Assembly (NCBI RefSeq): GCF_030708075.1
Contig: NZ_CP117982.1
Coordinates: forward strand, 2,968,672-3,032,671
Reading direction: 5' to 3'
Source: Candidatus Epulonipiscium viviparus
GTDB lineage: Bacteria; Bacillota; Clostridia; Lachnospirales; Cellulosilyticaceae
Length of the DNA stretch: 64,000 bases
Shown here: positions 38,246 through 46,159 of the stretch, one piece after another
Position numbering within the stretch: the first letter of the stretch is position 1
Layout: the number at the start of each line of letters is the position of its first letter
Notes under the pieces: generated by a model
The model's input: the letters and a program-made list of their open reading frames with translations, nothing else
The model's database searches: none
What the model was told of the DNA's origin: nothing
Made by a program: the position numbers and the translations under genes

Positions 38246-38899
38246 ATGACAAAAAGATTATTAGAAATAGCAAATGCAGTGAATAAAGGTGCACGAGTAG
38301 CAGATATAGGGACTGATCATGGATTGGTTCCTAAATATTTAATAGAAAATGATATTGCAAGCTTTGTGCTAGCTTGTGATATAAATTTAGGTCCATTACA
38401 ACGAGCTAGACAGTATATTGGTGATACTAAGAACATTGAAATTAGGCAGAGTAATGGACTTTCAAATATAAAAATGGAGGATAATATTGATACTGTTATA
38501 ATAGCTGGAATGGGTGGGCATCTTATAAAAGAAATATTATCTAGAGATTTTAATACTATAAAATTTATAAATAGGCTTATACTATCACCACAAAATGCAC
38601 AAAATAACATAAGAAAATTTTTACATTCCATTGATTTTAAAATTGTTGATGAAATTTTTATAAAAGATATGTCTAAATTCTATGTTATAATAATAGCAGA
38701 AAGAGGAGTTCAATCATATACTAATGAATATGAATATGAATATGGTTTTTTGAATATCAAAACATTAAATATGGATTTTAGAGAATTTATAAGTCAGAAA
38801 CAAAGTGCAATAATAAATATATTAAAACAGTTAGAACCCAATACTACTAGATATAATGAACTGCAAAATGAGCTGGAGGTTTTAAAATGTATACAATAG
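38246..38899 (+). CDS. trmK: tRNA (adenine(22)-N1)-methyltransferase TrmK
   Basis: The 217-aa SAM-dependent methyltransferase modifies A22 of tRNA. The SAM loop is VADIGTDHGLVPKYL at about residues 18-32, with LACDINLGPLQRA and the catalytic-region IIAGMGGHLI after it. The start at 38246 is chosen because GAAAGTGAG lies upstream and earlier codons fall in the terminator of rpoD. It overlaps nif3 by 13 bp. The order rpoD-trmK-nif3 is conserved in Firmicutes and supports the name. Confidence 0.93.
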   Translation: MTKRLLEIANAVNKGARVADIGTDHGLVPKYLIENDIASFVLACDINLGPLQRARQYIGDTKNIEIRQSNGLSNIKMEDNIDTVIIAGMGGHLIKEILSRDFNTIKFINRLILSPQNAQNNIRKFLHSIDFKIVDEIFIKDMSKFYVIIIAERGVQSYTNEYEYEYGFLNIKTLNMDFREFISQKQSAIINILKQLEPNTTRYNELQNELEVLKCIQ

Positions 38900-39639
38900 A
38901 AAAGATTATGCAGGTATTAGAAGAACTTGCGCCGCTGGATTTGGCTGAAGAATGGGATAATGTTGGTGTATTAATTGGCACAAATTCAAAACCGGTAAAA
39001 AAAATAATGTGTGCGCTTGATTTAAATGAGCAAATTGCAGATGAAGCCATTGCTGCAAGTGTGGATTGTATAATTACGCATCACCCATATATATTTACAG
39101 GGTTAAAGAAAATAGATTATGCAACATCAATTGGAAAAGTAATTCGTAAGTTGATTATCAACGATATTAGTTTAATTGCTATGCACACAAACTTAGATAA
39201 AACAAAAGATGGTATTAATGATATAATCTGTAAAGGATTAAATGTCGAAATAGTAAATGGAGATAATTTTTTAAGATGGGGAAAAATTAATTCAATAACT
39301 TTAAAAGATTTTATTACAAAGGTAAAAAAATTTTTTGATGCTCCTGTTATTAGAGTAATTGGATATAGTGATAAAAAAATAGAAGCTGTATCGATATGTT
39401 CTGGCAGTGGAGCAGAATTTATCAAGCAAGCTGCTAGTGTCAGCGATGTATATATTACAGGAGATTTAAAGTTTCATGAAGCTCAAGGAGCTATTGCAGA
39501 AGAACTAATTGTACTGGATGTAGGTCATTATAATAGCGAAAAAATCATAATCCCGTATCTTGTAGATTACTTAAAAACAAAACTGGATATAGAAGTTATC
39601 AGTACCAATATCTGTGCTGAAGTGTTTAAAACAGTGTAA
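38887..39639 (+). CDS. Nif3-like dinuclear metal centre protein (YqfO family)
   Basis: The 250-aa protein belongs to the NIF3/GTP cyclohydrolase-I-like family. Metal ligands are visible in THHPYIFTGLK near residue 58 and in AMHTNLDKTKDGIND near 97, with HEAQ and DVGHYNSE towards the end. It is of the short form (about 250 aa), without the inserted domain found in the roughly 370-aa YqfO of Bacillus. Its ribosome binding site CTGGAGG lies inside trmK. The biochemical function of the family is not settled. Confidence 0.9.
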   Translation: MYTIEKIMQVLEELAPLDLAEEWDNVGVLIGTNSKPVKKIMCALDLNEQIADEAIAASVDCIITHHPYIFTGLKKIDYATSIGKVIRKLIINDISLIAMHTNLDKTKDGINDIICKGLNVEIVNGDNFLRWGKINSITLKDFITKVKKFFDAPVIRVIGYSDKKIEAVSICSGSGAEFIKQAASVSDVYITGDLKFHEAQGAIAEELIVLDVGHYNSEKIIIPYLVDYLKTKLDIEVISTNICAEVFKTV

Positions 39640-39674
39640 AAAGAGTGTTCGTTGCGTAAAGGGGGAAAAAGAGT

Positions 39675-41261
39675 ATGGAAACTTACTTTGATTTGGCAAA
39701 AGAAAAGTATGCTGGGCAAAATGTATGTGCTTTTAAGGGAACAAAAGGACTTATTGAATTAGGAAATAAAATAGATGAATTGAATGTGACGCCGATATAT
39801 TTAACGGATAAAGATGGAATGAGAATTTTTGAAAGAACTTGTACTTTTTTGATGATTGTAGCTACAAAACTATTGTTTAATGAACAAGTTATAATTAATC
39901 ATCATATGTCTGGAGGATATTTTGGAGAATTTGTCAATTTAGATTTTAATGTGTCAAAAAATATCGGAGCAATCAAAGAAAAAATGTTGGAATTAGTCGA
40001 AGCGGATTTGCCTATTGAAAAAGAAGTTGTACTTGTAGGAAAAGCAATAGATTTTTTTGAAAACACAGGTATGATTGATAAAAGCGAGCTTATTAAATAT
40101 AGAAGAACTTCTACTATTAATACCTATAAATTGGAAGATGTTCACGATTACTTTTATGGATATATGTTACCAAGTACAGGATGCATTAAATTATTTGATT
40201 TATATGCATATGGACATGGGTTTATGCTGTTGTTTCCAGATAAAAAAAATCCAGAAATATTGGCTGAAAAAAAGTATGAACCTCAATTATTTGAAGTATT
40301 TAAAGAATCCAAACAATGGGTTAGAATTTTGGGAGTGGATACAGTTGCCAAACTAAATGAAAAAATCGTTTCAGGTGAAATCGAAGAGTTAATTAGAATG
40401 CAAGAAGCTTTGCACGAAAAGAAAATTGCCAAAATCGCTGATCATATTCTATCATTTGGTACTAAAAAAGTTATATTAATAGCGGGTCCATCTTCTTCTG
40501 GTAAAACTACATTTTCTAAGCGACTTTGTGTTCAACTTAAGGTTAATGGAATGACTCCTGTGTTAATTTCTATGGATAATTATTTTGTAAATCGTGAATT
40601 TACACCAATCGACGAAAATGGTGATCTGGATTTTGATGATATTAAAGCTCTAGACACTGAATTATTTAATGAGCATCTAAAAGCATTGGTGGAAGGTAAA
40701 GAGGTAGAAATTCCTACATTTAACTTTAAATTAGGTAAACGAGAATACAAGGATGATTTTATTAAATTAAAGAGTGAAGATGTTTTGGTTATTGAAGGAA
40801 TACACGCTTTAAATGAACAAATTAGCTCCAGCATTGAAAGAGATAAAAAGTATAAGATTTATGTAAGTGCACTAACTCAACTCAATATTGATAACCATAA
40901 TCGAATTCCTACAACAGATACTCGACTTATGCGCAGAATGATTAGAGATAATACGTATCGCGGGATTAAGCCTGAAGTAACCCTATCTATGTGGCCTTCT
41001 GTTAGACGTGGTGAAGAAAGAAACATTTTCCCATTTCAAGAAGAAGCGGATATTATGTTTAATAGTGTTATGATATATGAACTTGCTGTGCTTAAACAAA
41101 AAGCAGAAGCACTATTATTCAGTATCAATAGAAATTCGCCTTATTTTGATGAAGCAAAGCGATTATTAAAATTTTTGGAGTATTTCTTAGGAATAGATAC
41201 AAACGAAATTCCTTGTAATTCATTGTTGCGAGAGTTTATTGGAGGAGGTTGCTTAGAATGA
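39675..41261 (+). CDS. Uridine kinase-like P-loop kinase with N-terminal ThrRS-type domain
   Basis: The 528-aa protein has two parts. The C-terminal part (about residues 255-500) is a phosphoribulokinase/uridine kinase domain with Walker A GPSSSGKTTFSKRL, substrate loop ISMDNYFVNRE, Walker B-like VIEGIHALN, and lid TRLMRRMIRDNTYRG. The N-terminal part (about 60-250) resembles the second additional domain of ThrRS (NHHMSGGYFGEF, and GHGFMLLFP). This fusion is widespread in clostridia and usually annotated as nucleoside kinase; its true substrate is not established. AAAGGGGG precedes the ATG, and a strong terminator follows. Confidence 0.88.
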   Translation: METYFDLAKEKYAGQNVCAFKGTKGLIELGNKIDELNVTPIYLTDKDGMRIFERTCTFLMIVATKLLFNEQVIINHHMSGGYFGEFVNLDFNVSKNIGAIKEKMLELVEADLPIEKEVVLVGKAIDFFENTGMIDKSELIKYRRTSTINTYKLEDVHDYFYGYMLPSTGCIKLFDLYAYGHGFMLLFPDKKNPEILAEKKYEPQLFEVFKESKQWVRILGVDTVAKLNEKIVSGEIEELIRMQEALHEKKIAKIADHILSFGTKKVILIAGPSSSGKTTFSKRLCVQLKVNGMTPVLISMDNYFVNREFTPIDENGDLDFDDIKALDTELFNEHLKALVEGKEVEIPTFNFKLGKREYKDDFIKLKSEDVLVIEGIHALNEQISSSIERDKKYKIYVSALTQLNIDNHNRIPTTDTRLMRRMIRDNTYRGIKPEVTLSMWPSVRRGEERNIFPFQEEADIMFNSVMIYELAVLKQKAEALLFSINRNSPYFDEAKRLLKFLEYFLGIDTNEIPCNSLLREFIGGGCLE

Positions 41262-41273
41262 GCGCGCAAAAGA

Positions 41274-41305
41274 GGATACGATTTTTGTCGTATCTTTTTT
41301 TTTTT
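41274..41305 (+). terminator. Terminator of the uridine kinase-like gene
   Basis: GATACGA / TCGTATC stem, 6-base loop, then a run of 11 T. Confidence 0.9.
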
Positions 41306-41376
41306 AATTTACTTAATTTTACAAATTATACGAATATTATGGTATACAATAATTAAAAAGGATAACGAGGGAAATT

Positions 41377-42210
41377 ATGCAAGTAATTTACATTGATGTA
41401 TTATTTTTTATTAATTTTATTATGGATATTTTTATATTTTTCACAGGAAGCTTGCTTTATATTAGGGTGCCTTTTAAAAAATTATTGCTAGCTAGTACTA
41501 TTGCGGCACTTTTGTCCTGTTTAGTAATAATCTTTCCAAATTTAGAAAGGCTTTCTTTTAATTTATATTATATTTTCCTCCCTTGTATTCCTATAATTTT
41601 GTTATATGGGACAAAAAATTTTTTTAAGGCATATTTAATAAATTTTTTATGTGCTTGTATAATAGGTGGAGTTGCTCTTAGCGTTTACTTTCAGTGTAGT
41701 TTTGTAATGGGTAATGAAGCATCTTTAATCTTAACAATATTATGTGGAGCAGTCATTTCTTTTCTAACTTATTACTTTTTAATTGCCATAAGAAAAAAAT
41801 TTTTGCTTATTGTTGGTGAAGCTTATATGTCGTTTGAATTATATGGTAATACAGTTAATCTAAAAGGGATAGTGGATACTGGAAATACTCTTTATACAGT
41901 TTTTTCAAAAGAACCTGTGGCGATTGTGCAACTGGATAAGGTTAGGAAATTTTTAGCAATAGAACTATTAGATTTTATTGAGGAAATTGATGCTGGAAAA
42001 GAATCTTTGAGAATGTTGGATAAAGCTTCTCTTATACCATTTAATAGTGTAGGTTGCAAGAGTGGATTAATTGTAGGAGTAAAGGTTAGTAATGTAACAG
42101 TAAAACGAGGAAGTAAAATATATGTACATAGGAATGCAATTATTGGACTGTCATCAGAACTTTTTAAAGAAGATATTAATGTGCTTATACATCCAGATTT
42201 AGTAAACTAG
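41377..42210 (+). CDS. spoIIGA: Sigma-E processing peptidase SpoIIGA
   Basis: SpoIIGA is the membrane aspartic protease that cuts pro-sigma-E in the mother cell after a signal from the forespore. The 277-aa product has five hydrophobic helices in its first 145 residues. A cytoplasmic protease domain with the active-site block VDTGNTLYT (Asp at residue 167) follows. A TTACAA / TATACA pair with 18-bp spacing lies at 41319-41348 but is only a fair promoter match. The gene is 12 bp upstream of sigE, its substrate, as in all spore formers. Confidence 0.94.
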   Translation: MQVIYIDVLFFINFIMDIFIFFTGSLLYIRVPFKKLLLASTIAALLSCLVIIFPNLERLSFNLYYIFLPCIPIILLYGTKNFFKAYLINFLCACIIGGVALSVYFQCSFVMGNEASLILTILCGAVISFLTYYFLIAIRKKFLLIVGEAYMSFELYGNTVNLKGIVDTGNTLYTVFSKEPVAIVQLDKVRKFLAIELLDFIEEIDAGKESLRMLDKASLIPFNSVGCKSGLIVGVKVSNVTVKRGSKIYVHRNAIIGLSSELFKEDINVLIHPDLVN

Positions 42211-42222
42211 GAGGCGATTTAT

Positions 42223-42963
42223 GTGGGTATTTTTAACAAAGTGGTGAATCTTGCTCAAAATACGTATTTCAAAATATTGAAAAATCAAACAGGGCAAGTT
42301 CATTATATCGGGGGGAGTGAAGTACTGCCTGCTCCGTTAAGTAAAGAGGAGGAGAACGAACTTTTAATGCAAATGATAGAGTACCCTGATGATGATGAAA
42401 AAATTAATGAAATTAAAAAAATTTTGATAGAACGAAACTTAAGATTAGTAGTATATATCGCAAAAAAATTTGAAAATACTAACAAAGGGATGGAAGATCT
42501 AATTTCTATTGGATCTATTGGTCTTATTAAAGCGATTAATACGTTTAAACCGGATAAAAAAATTAAACTGGCAACCTACGCATCTCGGTGTATTGAAAAC
42601 GAAATTTTAATGGATATAAGACGTACTAACAAACTAAAAGTAGAAGTATCAATCGATGAACCACTCAATACCGATTGGGATGGCAATGAGTTGCTTCTTT
42701 CTGATATATTGGGCACTGACTTTGATTCTGTCTATCGAAACATAGAGGATGAGGTAGATAAAGCATTGCTAAATACAGCTCTTGGTCAACTGAGTACACG
42801 TGAGCGAGAAATTGTGGAGCTTAGATATGGTTTTAAAAATGAAGGAAAAGAAAAAACTCAAAAAGAAGTAGCAGATATGCTAGGTATCTCGCAGTCTTAT
42901 ATATCAAGGCTTGAGAAGAAAATCATCGGTCGCTTAAAAAAAGAAATGAAAAAAATGAGCTAA
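42223..42963 (+). CDS. sigE: Sporulation sigma factor SigE, made as a pro-protein
   Basis: The mother-cell sigma factor, 246 aa. The first roughly 30 residues form the pro-sequence, ending in the cleavage region [13 protein letters not shown], nearly identical to that of Bacillus. Region 2 has [15 protein letters not shown] and [14 protein letters not shown]; region 4 has [20 protein letters not shown]. The start is GTG at 42223 behind AGGAGG; the ATG two bases before it is out of frame and runs into a stop after eight codons. Confidence 0.96.
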   Translation: MGIFNKVVNLAQNTYFKILKNQTGQVHYIGGSEVLPAPLSKEEENELLMQMIEYPDDDEKINEIKKILIERNLRLVVYIAKKFENTNKGMEDLISIGSIGLIKAINTFKPDKKIKLATYASRCIENEILMDIRRTNKLKVEVSIDEPLNTDWDGNELLLSDILGTDFDSVYRNIEDEVDKALLNTALGQLSTREREIVELRYGFKNEGKEKTQKEVADMLGISQSYISRLEKKIIGRLKKEMKKMS

Positions 42964-42968
42964 AACAT

Positions 42969-42997
42969 GTATAATTTGCCATGAGGTGGGTATCCTA
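42969..42997 (+). promoter_or_regulatory. Candidate sigma-F-type promoter of sigG
   Basis: TGTATA (from 42968) and GGGTATCCTA (42988-42997) are separated by 14 bp. This is close to the sigma-F consensus wGCATA - 14/15 bp - GGnrAnAmTw. It lies 50 bp before the sigG start codon, where such a promoter is expected from Bacillus. Confidence 0.55.
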
Positions 42998-43047
42998 TAT
43001 CTAAGGCTAATAAGACAACTTTTAAGGAACGACGAGGAGGATTCTAC

Positions 43048-43821
43048 ATGGCAATTAATAAAGTCGAGATTTGTGGTGTTAATACCGCTAAATTACCCAC
43101 CCTAACCAATCAACAAAAGGAACATTTATTTGAGTTGATTGGAGCTGGAGATAATATGGCTAGAGAAGAATATATTCGTGGTAATTTAAGACTTGTACTT
43201 AGTGTAATACAGCGGTTTAATAATCGAGGTGAACATGTAGATGATTTATTTCAGGTAGGATGCATTGGTCTTATTAAAGCGATTGATAATTTTGATACTA
43301 CTCAAGGAGTAAAGTTTTCTACTTATGCAGTACCAATGATTATTGGTGAAATTAGAAGATATTTGAGAGATAACAATGCAATTAGAGTAAGCCGCTCACT
43401 ACGAGACACTGCATACAAAGCTTTACAAGTAAAAGAAAAATTACTACGACAAAATTCAAAGGAACCAACAATCGAAGAGATTGCTGCGGTTCTAGAAATT
43501 GCAACAGAAAATATTGTATTTGCACTAGATGCTATTCAAGATCCAATCTCATTATTTGAACCAGTATATCATGATGATGGAGATGCTTTATTTATTATGG
43601 ACCAGGTAAGTGATGAAAAATCTCAAGATGATATTTGGTTAGAAAATATTGCGTTAAAAGAAGCTATGAAGAGACTAAACGATAGAGAAAAGCATATTTT
43701 AACGTTACGCTTTTTTGCAGGTAAAACACAGATGGAAGTGGCAGATGAAATAGGGATTTCACAAGCTCAAGTTTCGAGACTTGAAAAAACTGCGTTAAAA
43801 CATATGAAAAAGTATATTTGA
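43048..43821 (+). CDS. sigG: Forespore sigma factor SigG
   Basis: The late forespore sigma factor, 257 aa. The N-terminus NKVEICGVNTAKLPTL is diagnostic. Region 2 has NLRLVLSVIQRFNNRGEHVD and VKFSTYAVPMIIGEIRRYLR, region 3 IRVSRSLRDTAYKAL, and region 4 TQMEVADEIGISQAQVSRLE. GACGAGGAGG precedes the ATG. It follows sigE by 84 bp with a candidate sigma-F-type promoter in the gap, consistent with activation in the forespore only. Confidence 0.96.
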   Translation: MAINKVEICGVNTAKLPTLTNQQKEHLFELIGAGDNMAREEYIRGNLRLVLSVIQRFNNRGEHVDDLFQVGCIGLIKAIDNFDTTQGVKFSTYAVPMIIGEIRRYLRDNNAIRVSRSLRDTAYKALQVKEKLLRQNSKEPTIEEIAAVLEIATENIVFALDAIQDPISLFEPVYHDDGDALFIMDQVSDEKSQDDIWLENIALKEAMKRLNDREKHILTLRFFAGKTQMEVADEIGISQAQVSRLEKTALKHMKKYI

Positions 43822-43861
43822 GACAAGTAGAGAATATAGTATTTATGAGGGGGGTAATACT

Positions 43862-44119
43862 ATGATCATGAGAATTGGTAATATGCGCCATAAAGAGGTC
43901 ATAAACATCTTAAATGGTGTAAGACTTGGGTATATTTGTGACGCAGAAGTGGAATCTAGTACTGGACATGTCACAGCACTGATTGTTCCAGGCCCTGGGA
44001 AAGTTATGGGACTTTTTGGTAGAGAATATGAATGGATAATTCCGTGGGAAAATATAAGACAGATTGGCAAAGATACTATCTTAGTAGAGGTACCGGATAA
44101 TGAACAACCAAGAAGATGA
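43862..44119 (+). CDS. YlmC/YmxH family PRC-barrel sporulation protein
   Basis: The 85-aa protein is a small PRC-barrel of the YlmC/YmxH family: MRHKEVINILNGVRLGYICD at the start, then IVPGPGKVMGLFGRE and the closing IPWENIRQIGKDTILVEV. These proteins are linked to sporulation and regularly follow sigG in clostridia, but their molecular role is not known. The start at 43862 is behind GAGGGGGG. A modest terminator follows. Confidence 0.9.
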   Translation: MIMRIGNMRHKEVINILNGVRLGYICDAEVESSTGHVTALIVPGPGKVMGLFGREYEWIIPWENIRQIGKDTILVEVPDNEQPRR

Positions 44120-44152
44120 CTTTGACTTTTCTCGAAGTCATTTTACTTTTTT
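44116..44152 (+). terminator. Terminator of sigG-ylmC
   Basis: ATGACTT / AAGTCAT stem with a 12-base loop followed by TTTACTTTTTT. It overlaps the ylmC stop codon. Confidence 0.65.
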
Positions 44153-44170
44153 ACGTGGGAGGGATATGAG

Positions 44171-44707
44171 ATGTTAGAGATAGAAGATATATTATTGTGG
44201 ATAAATAATCCTCATAATTTAAATGAATTAGGTTGGTGCTATTTTTACAGCAAGGGGGTAGCGCAAGATTTTACTATGGCAGCTATGTTGTTTGAAAAAG
44301 CCGCCGAATCAGGTTTTGCCTATGCACAATACAATTTAGCCAAATGTTATGCAGCTGGAGATGGAGTTGAGCCTAATATGGAAAAAGCGTTTTACTGGTT
44401 TAAACAAGCTGCAGAACAAGGAGATGCCTATGCTCAAAATAAAGTAGGTTGGTGCTATGAAAATGGCAATGGAGTAGAAAAGGATATAGAAAAGTCTGTA
44501 GTATGGTATACCCGAGCTGCGGAACAGGGGGATGAAATAGCACAATATAATCTAGGTGTACACTATTCAAATAGTGAAGGTATTGACCATGATTTAGAAA
44601 AAGCAGAAGAGTGGTATGAAAAAGCTGCCGATCAAGGTCATTTAGATGCACAATATAAACTAGAGGATTTACGAATAGGAATGGGATTATTTGATTCTTG
44701 GATGTAA
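44171..44707 (+). CDS. Sel1-like repeat protein
   Basis: The 178-aa protein is built of about four Sel1 repeats of 36 residues, each with the AxxxYxxG-x-GVxxDxxKAxxWYxKAAEQG pattern (for example GDGVEPNMEKAFYWFKQAAE). It has no signal peptide, so it is likely a cytoplasmic protein-binding scaffold. GTGGGAGGG precedes the ATG. Partner unknown; it sits between the sporulation genes and tRNA-Ser. Confidence 0.88.
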   Translation: MLEIEDILLWINNPHNLNELGWCYFYSKGVAQDFTMAAMLFEKAAESGFAYAQYNLAKCYAAGDGVEPNMEKAFYWFKQAAEQGDAYAQNKVGWCYENGNGVEKDIEKSVVWYTRAAEQGDEIAQYNLGVHYSNSEGIDHDLEKAEEWYEKAADQGHLDAQYKLEDLRIGMGLFDSWM

Positions 44708-44779
44708 TAAAATTTAATTTTAATAATAAGTTGCCAATATGATATAGGATTGTCATGAACATAGTATTTAAAGAATTAC

Positions 44780-44818
44780 GAGGGATAGTATTTTTGTACT
44801 GTACCTCATTTTTTTTTA
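44780..44818 (+). terminator. Terminator upstream of tRNA-Ser
   Basis: A long imperfect stem (GAGG...ATAGTA paired with TACTGT...CCTC) is followed by eight or more T, just before the tRNA promoter. Confidence 0.7.
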
Positions 44819-44822
44819 GGGC

Positions 44823-44851
44823 TTGACAGCATTATTTATTTCTGCTAGAAT
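44823..44851 (+). promoter_or_regulatory. Promoter of tRNA-Ser
   Basis: TTGACA, 17-bp spacer, TAGAAT (one mismatch in total), 17 bp before the tRNA 5' end. Confidence 0.85.
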
Positions 44852-44868
44852 ACAATCAATAAAAATTT

Positions 44869-44956
44869 GGAGAAATACCCAAGAGGTCGAAGGGGCTCCC
44901 CTGGAAAGGGAGTAGGTCGTGAAAGCGGTGCGAGGGTTCGAATCCCTCTTTCTCCG
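44869..44956 (+). tRNA. tRNA-Ser (anticodon GGA)
   Basis: The 88-nt sequence folds with a GGAGAAA / TTTCTCC acceptor stem, discriminator G, and anticodon stem CTCCC / GGGAG around CTGGAAA (anticodon GGA, reads UCC/UCU). It has a long variable arm of class II type and a T-arm GAGGGTTCGAATCCCTC. The 3' CCA is not encoded and must be added after transcription. The strong promoter lies just upstream. Confidence 0.95.
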
Positions 44957-44993
44957 TTCTTAAATTACATATCATACTAAGTGGGGGAGAGTT

Positions 44994-45611
44994 ATGTTTA
45001 TTACCATTAAAAACGATGCCATTATTGAAATTATTGAAAAAAAGTCTCGTTTTATTGGGCATTCTTTTAAAGTTAAAAACGAAAAAGAGGCAGAGGAATA
45101 TTTACTGCAACTAAAAAAAGAGCATTATAAAGCAAATCACAATTGCTTTGCATATCAAATCGATCCCAATATCCAAAAATTTAGTGATGATGGGGAGCCC
45201 GGAGGTACTGCTGGGCGACCTATTCTTGATGTGTTAAAAGGAAAAGAGATTAAAAATGTTCTGATAGTGGTGACTAGATATTTTGGTGGTACTTTGCTGG
45301 GGACTGGTGGTTTGGTGCGTGCATACTCTCGTGCTGCAAAAGAAGTTATTTCAGCTGCGGGATTGGTTAAAATGGTACTGATACAACTAATAAAATTGGA
45401 ATGTTCATATGCAGATTATGGTAAAATAGAATATTTGCTAAAAAGTAATCATTATATGATTCGTGATATAGTATTTACTGATACAGTTGCTATTTTTATA
45501 AAAGTAGAAATAGATAAAGTAAGCGACTTTTTAAAATGGATAATTGATAAGACCAATAATGTAGTTCAAATCACAAAAGAGGTAACAGAATTAGTATCTG
45601 TTGAGTTATAA
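44994..45611 (+). CDS. YigZ/IMPACT family protein
   Basis: The 205-aa protein has the N-terminal UPF0029 domain: KKSRFIGHSF, HYKANHNCFAYQI, FSDDGEPGGTAGRPILDVLK, and TRYFGGTLLGTGGLVRAYS. A C-terminal DUF1949 ferredoxin-like domain follows. The family is related to the yeast/mammalian translation regulator IMPACT/YIH1, but its bacterial role is unclear. GGGGGAGAG precedes the ATG. The tRNA-Ser lies 37 bp upstream with no terminator in between, so the two may be co-transcribed. Confidence 0.92.
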   Translation: MFITIKNDAIIEIIEKKSRFIGHSFKVKNEKEAEEYLLQLKKEHYKANHNCFAYQIDPNIQKFSDDGEPGGTAGRPILDVLKGKEIKNVLIVVTRYFGGTLLGTGGLVRAYSRAAKEVISAAGLVKMVLIQLIKLECSYADYGKIEYLLKSNHYMIRDIVFTDTVAIFIKVEIDKVSDFLKWIIDKTNNVVQITKEVTELVSVEL

Positions 45612-45615
45612 AAGT

Positions 45616-45656
45616 AAAAAAGTCGCAAAATTATTTTATAACTTACGACTTTAAAA
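45616..45656. terminator. Terminator between yigZ and dut
   Basis: AAAGTCG / CGACTTT stem with a 20-base loop between convergent genes. The T-run is better on the minus strand (TTTTTTACTTTT), so it mainly serves dut and the prkC operon. Confidence 0.65.
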
Positions 45657-45660
45657 GTAT

Positions 45661-46146
45661 TTATTTCTGACTTGATCCTTTATTACCAGTTCCTCGTTCC
45701 GATTTTATTTTTAACAGTTCATCTAGTGAAAGCTCACATATCTCTAATTGTGGAATTTCTAAAAAAATACATTGTGCGAGCGCTTTAGTATAAGGATATA
45801 TTATTGCTTTGTTAAATTTAGCATGGTTTTCAGTTTTAGAAATTATTATTGAACTGGTGTTGTGATTTGTAATTCCAATAAACCATTCCCCTCTATATCC
45901 TGAGTCGATAATACCTGCTCTTTGTCCTATTCCTTTAATACCTGTCGAGCCTCGTTCTTTAATAATTCCTACATAATTTTGGCTGAAGGCAGAAGCTATC
46001 CCTGTTGAAATGAGCTTTGTTTCATGTGGATTTATTATGATATAGTCTTCTTCAAAGCATGCATAAATGTCATAGCCTGCATCCTCAACTCGTTTACTGG
46101 GTATGATTGCATTTGCATTCAATTTGCTAAAATATACCTTTTTCAT
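45661..46146 (-). CDS. dut: dUTP diphosphatase
   Basis: The 161-aa enzyme hydrolyses dUTP to dUMP and keeps uracil out of DNA. The trimeric dUTPase motifs are present: DAGYDIYA, KERGSTGIKG, GIIDSGYRGEW (with the catalytic Asp), and the C-terminal P-loop-like RGTGNKGSSQK. It lies 13 bp after prkC on the same strand, where rsgA would be expected in the standard cluster. AGGAGGAAT precedes the ATG. Confidence 0.92.
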   Translation of the reverse strand: MKKVYFSKLNANAIIPSKRVEDAGYDIYACFEEDYIIINPHETKLISTGIASAFSQNYVGIIKERGSTGIKGIGQRAGIIDSGYRGEWFIGITNHNTSSIIISKTENHAKFNKAIIYPYTKALAQCIFLEIPQLEICELSLDELLKIKSERGTGNKGSSQK

Positions 46147-46159
46147 AATTTATTCCTCC

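Noticed and set aside
41282-41295. Spo0A box (TTTGTCGTA) upstream of spoIIGA
   Set aside because: It is part of the terminator hairpin of the preceding gene and differs from the consensus at two positions.
42221-42247. ATG start for sigE two bases before the GTG, or a leader peptide
   Set aside because: The ATG frame reads eight codons and stops; sigE homology requires the GTG frame.
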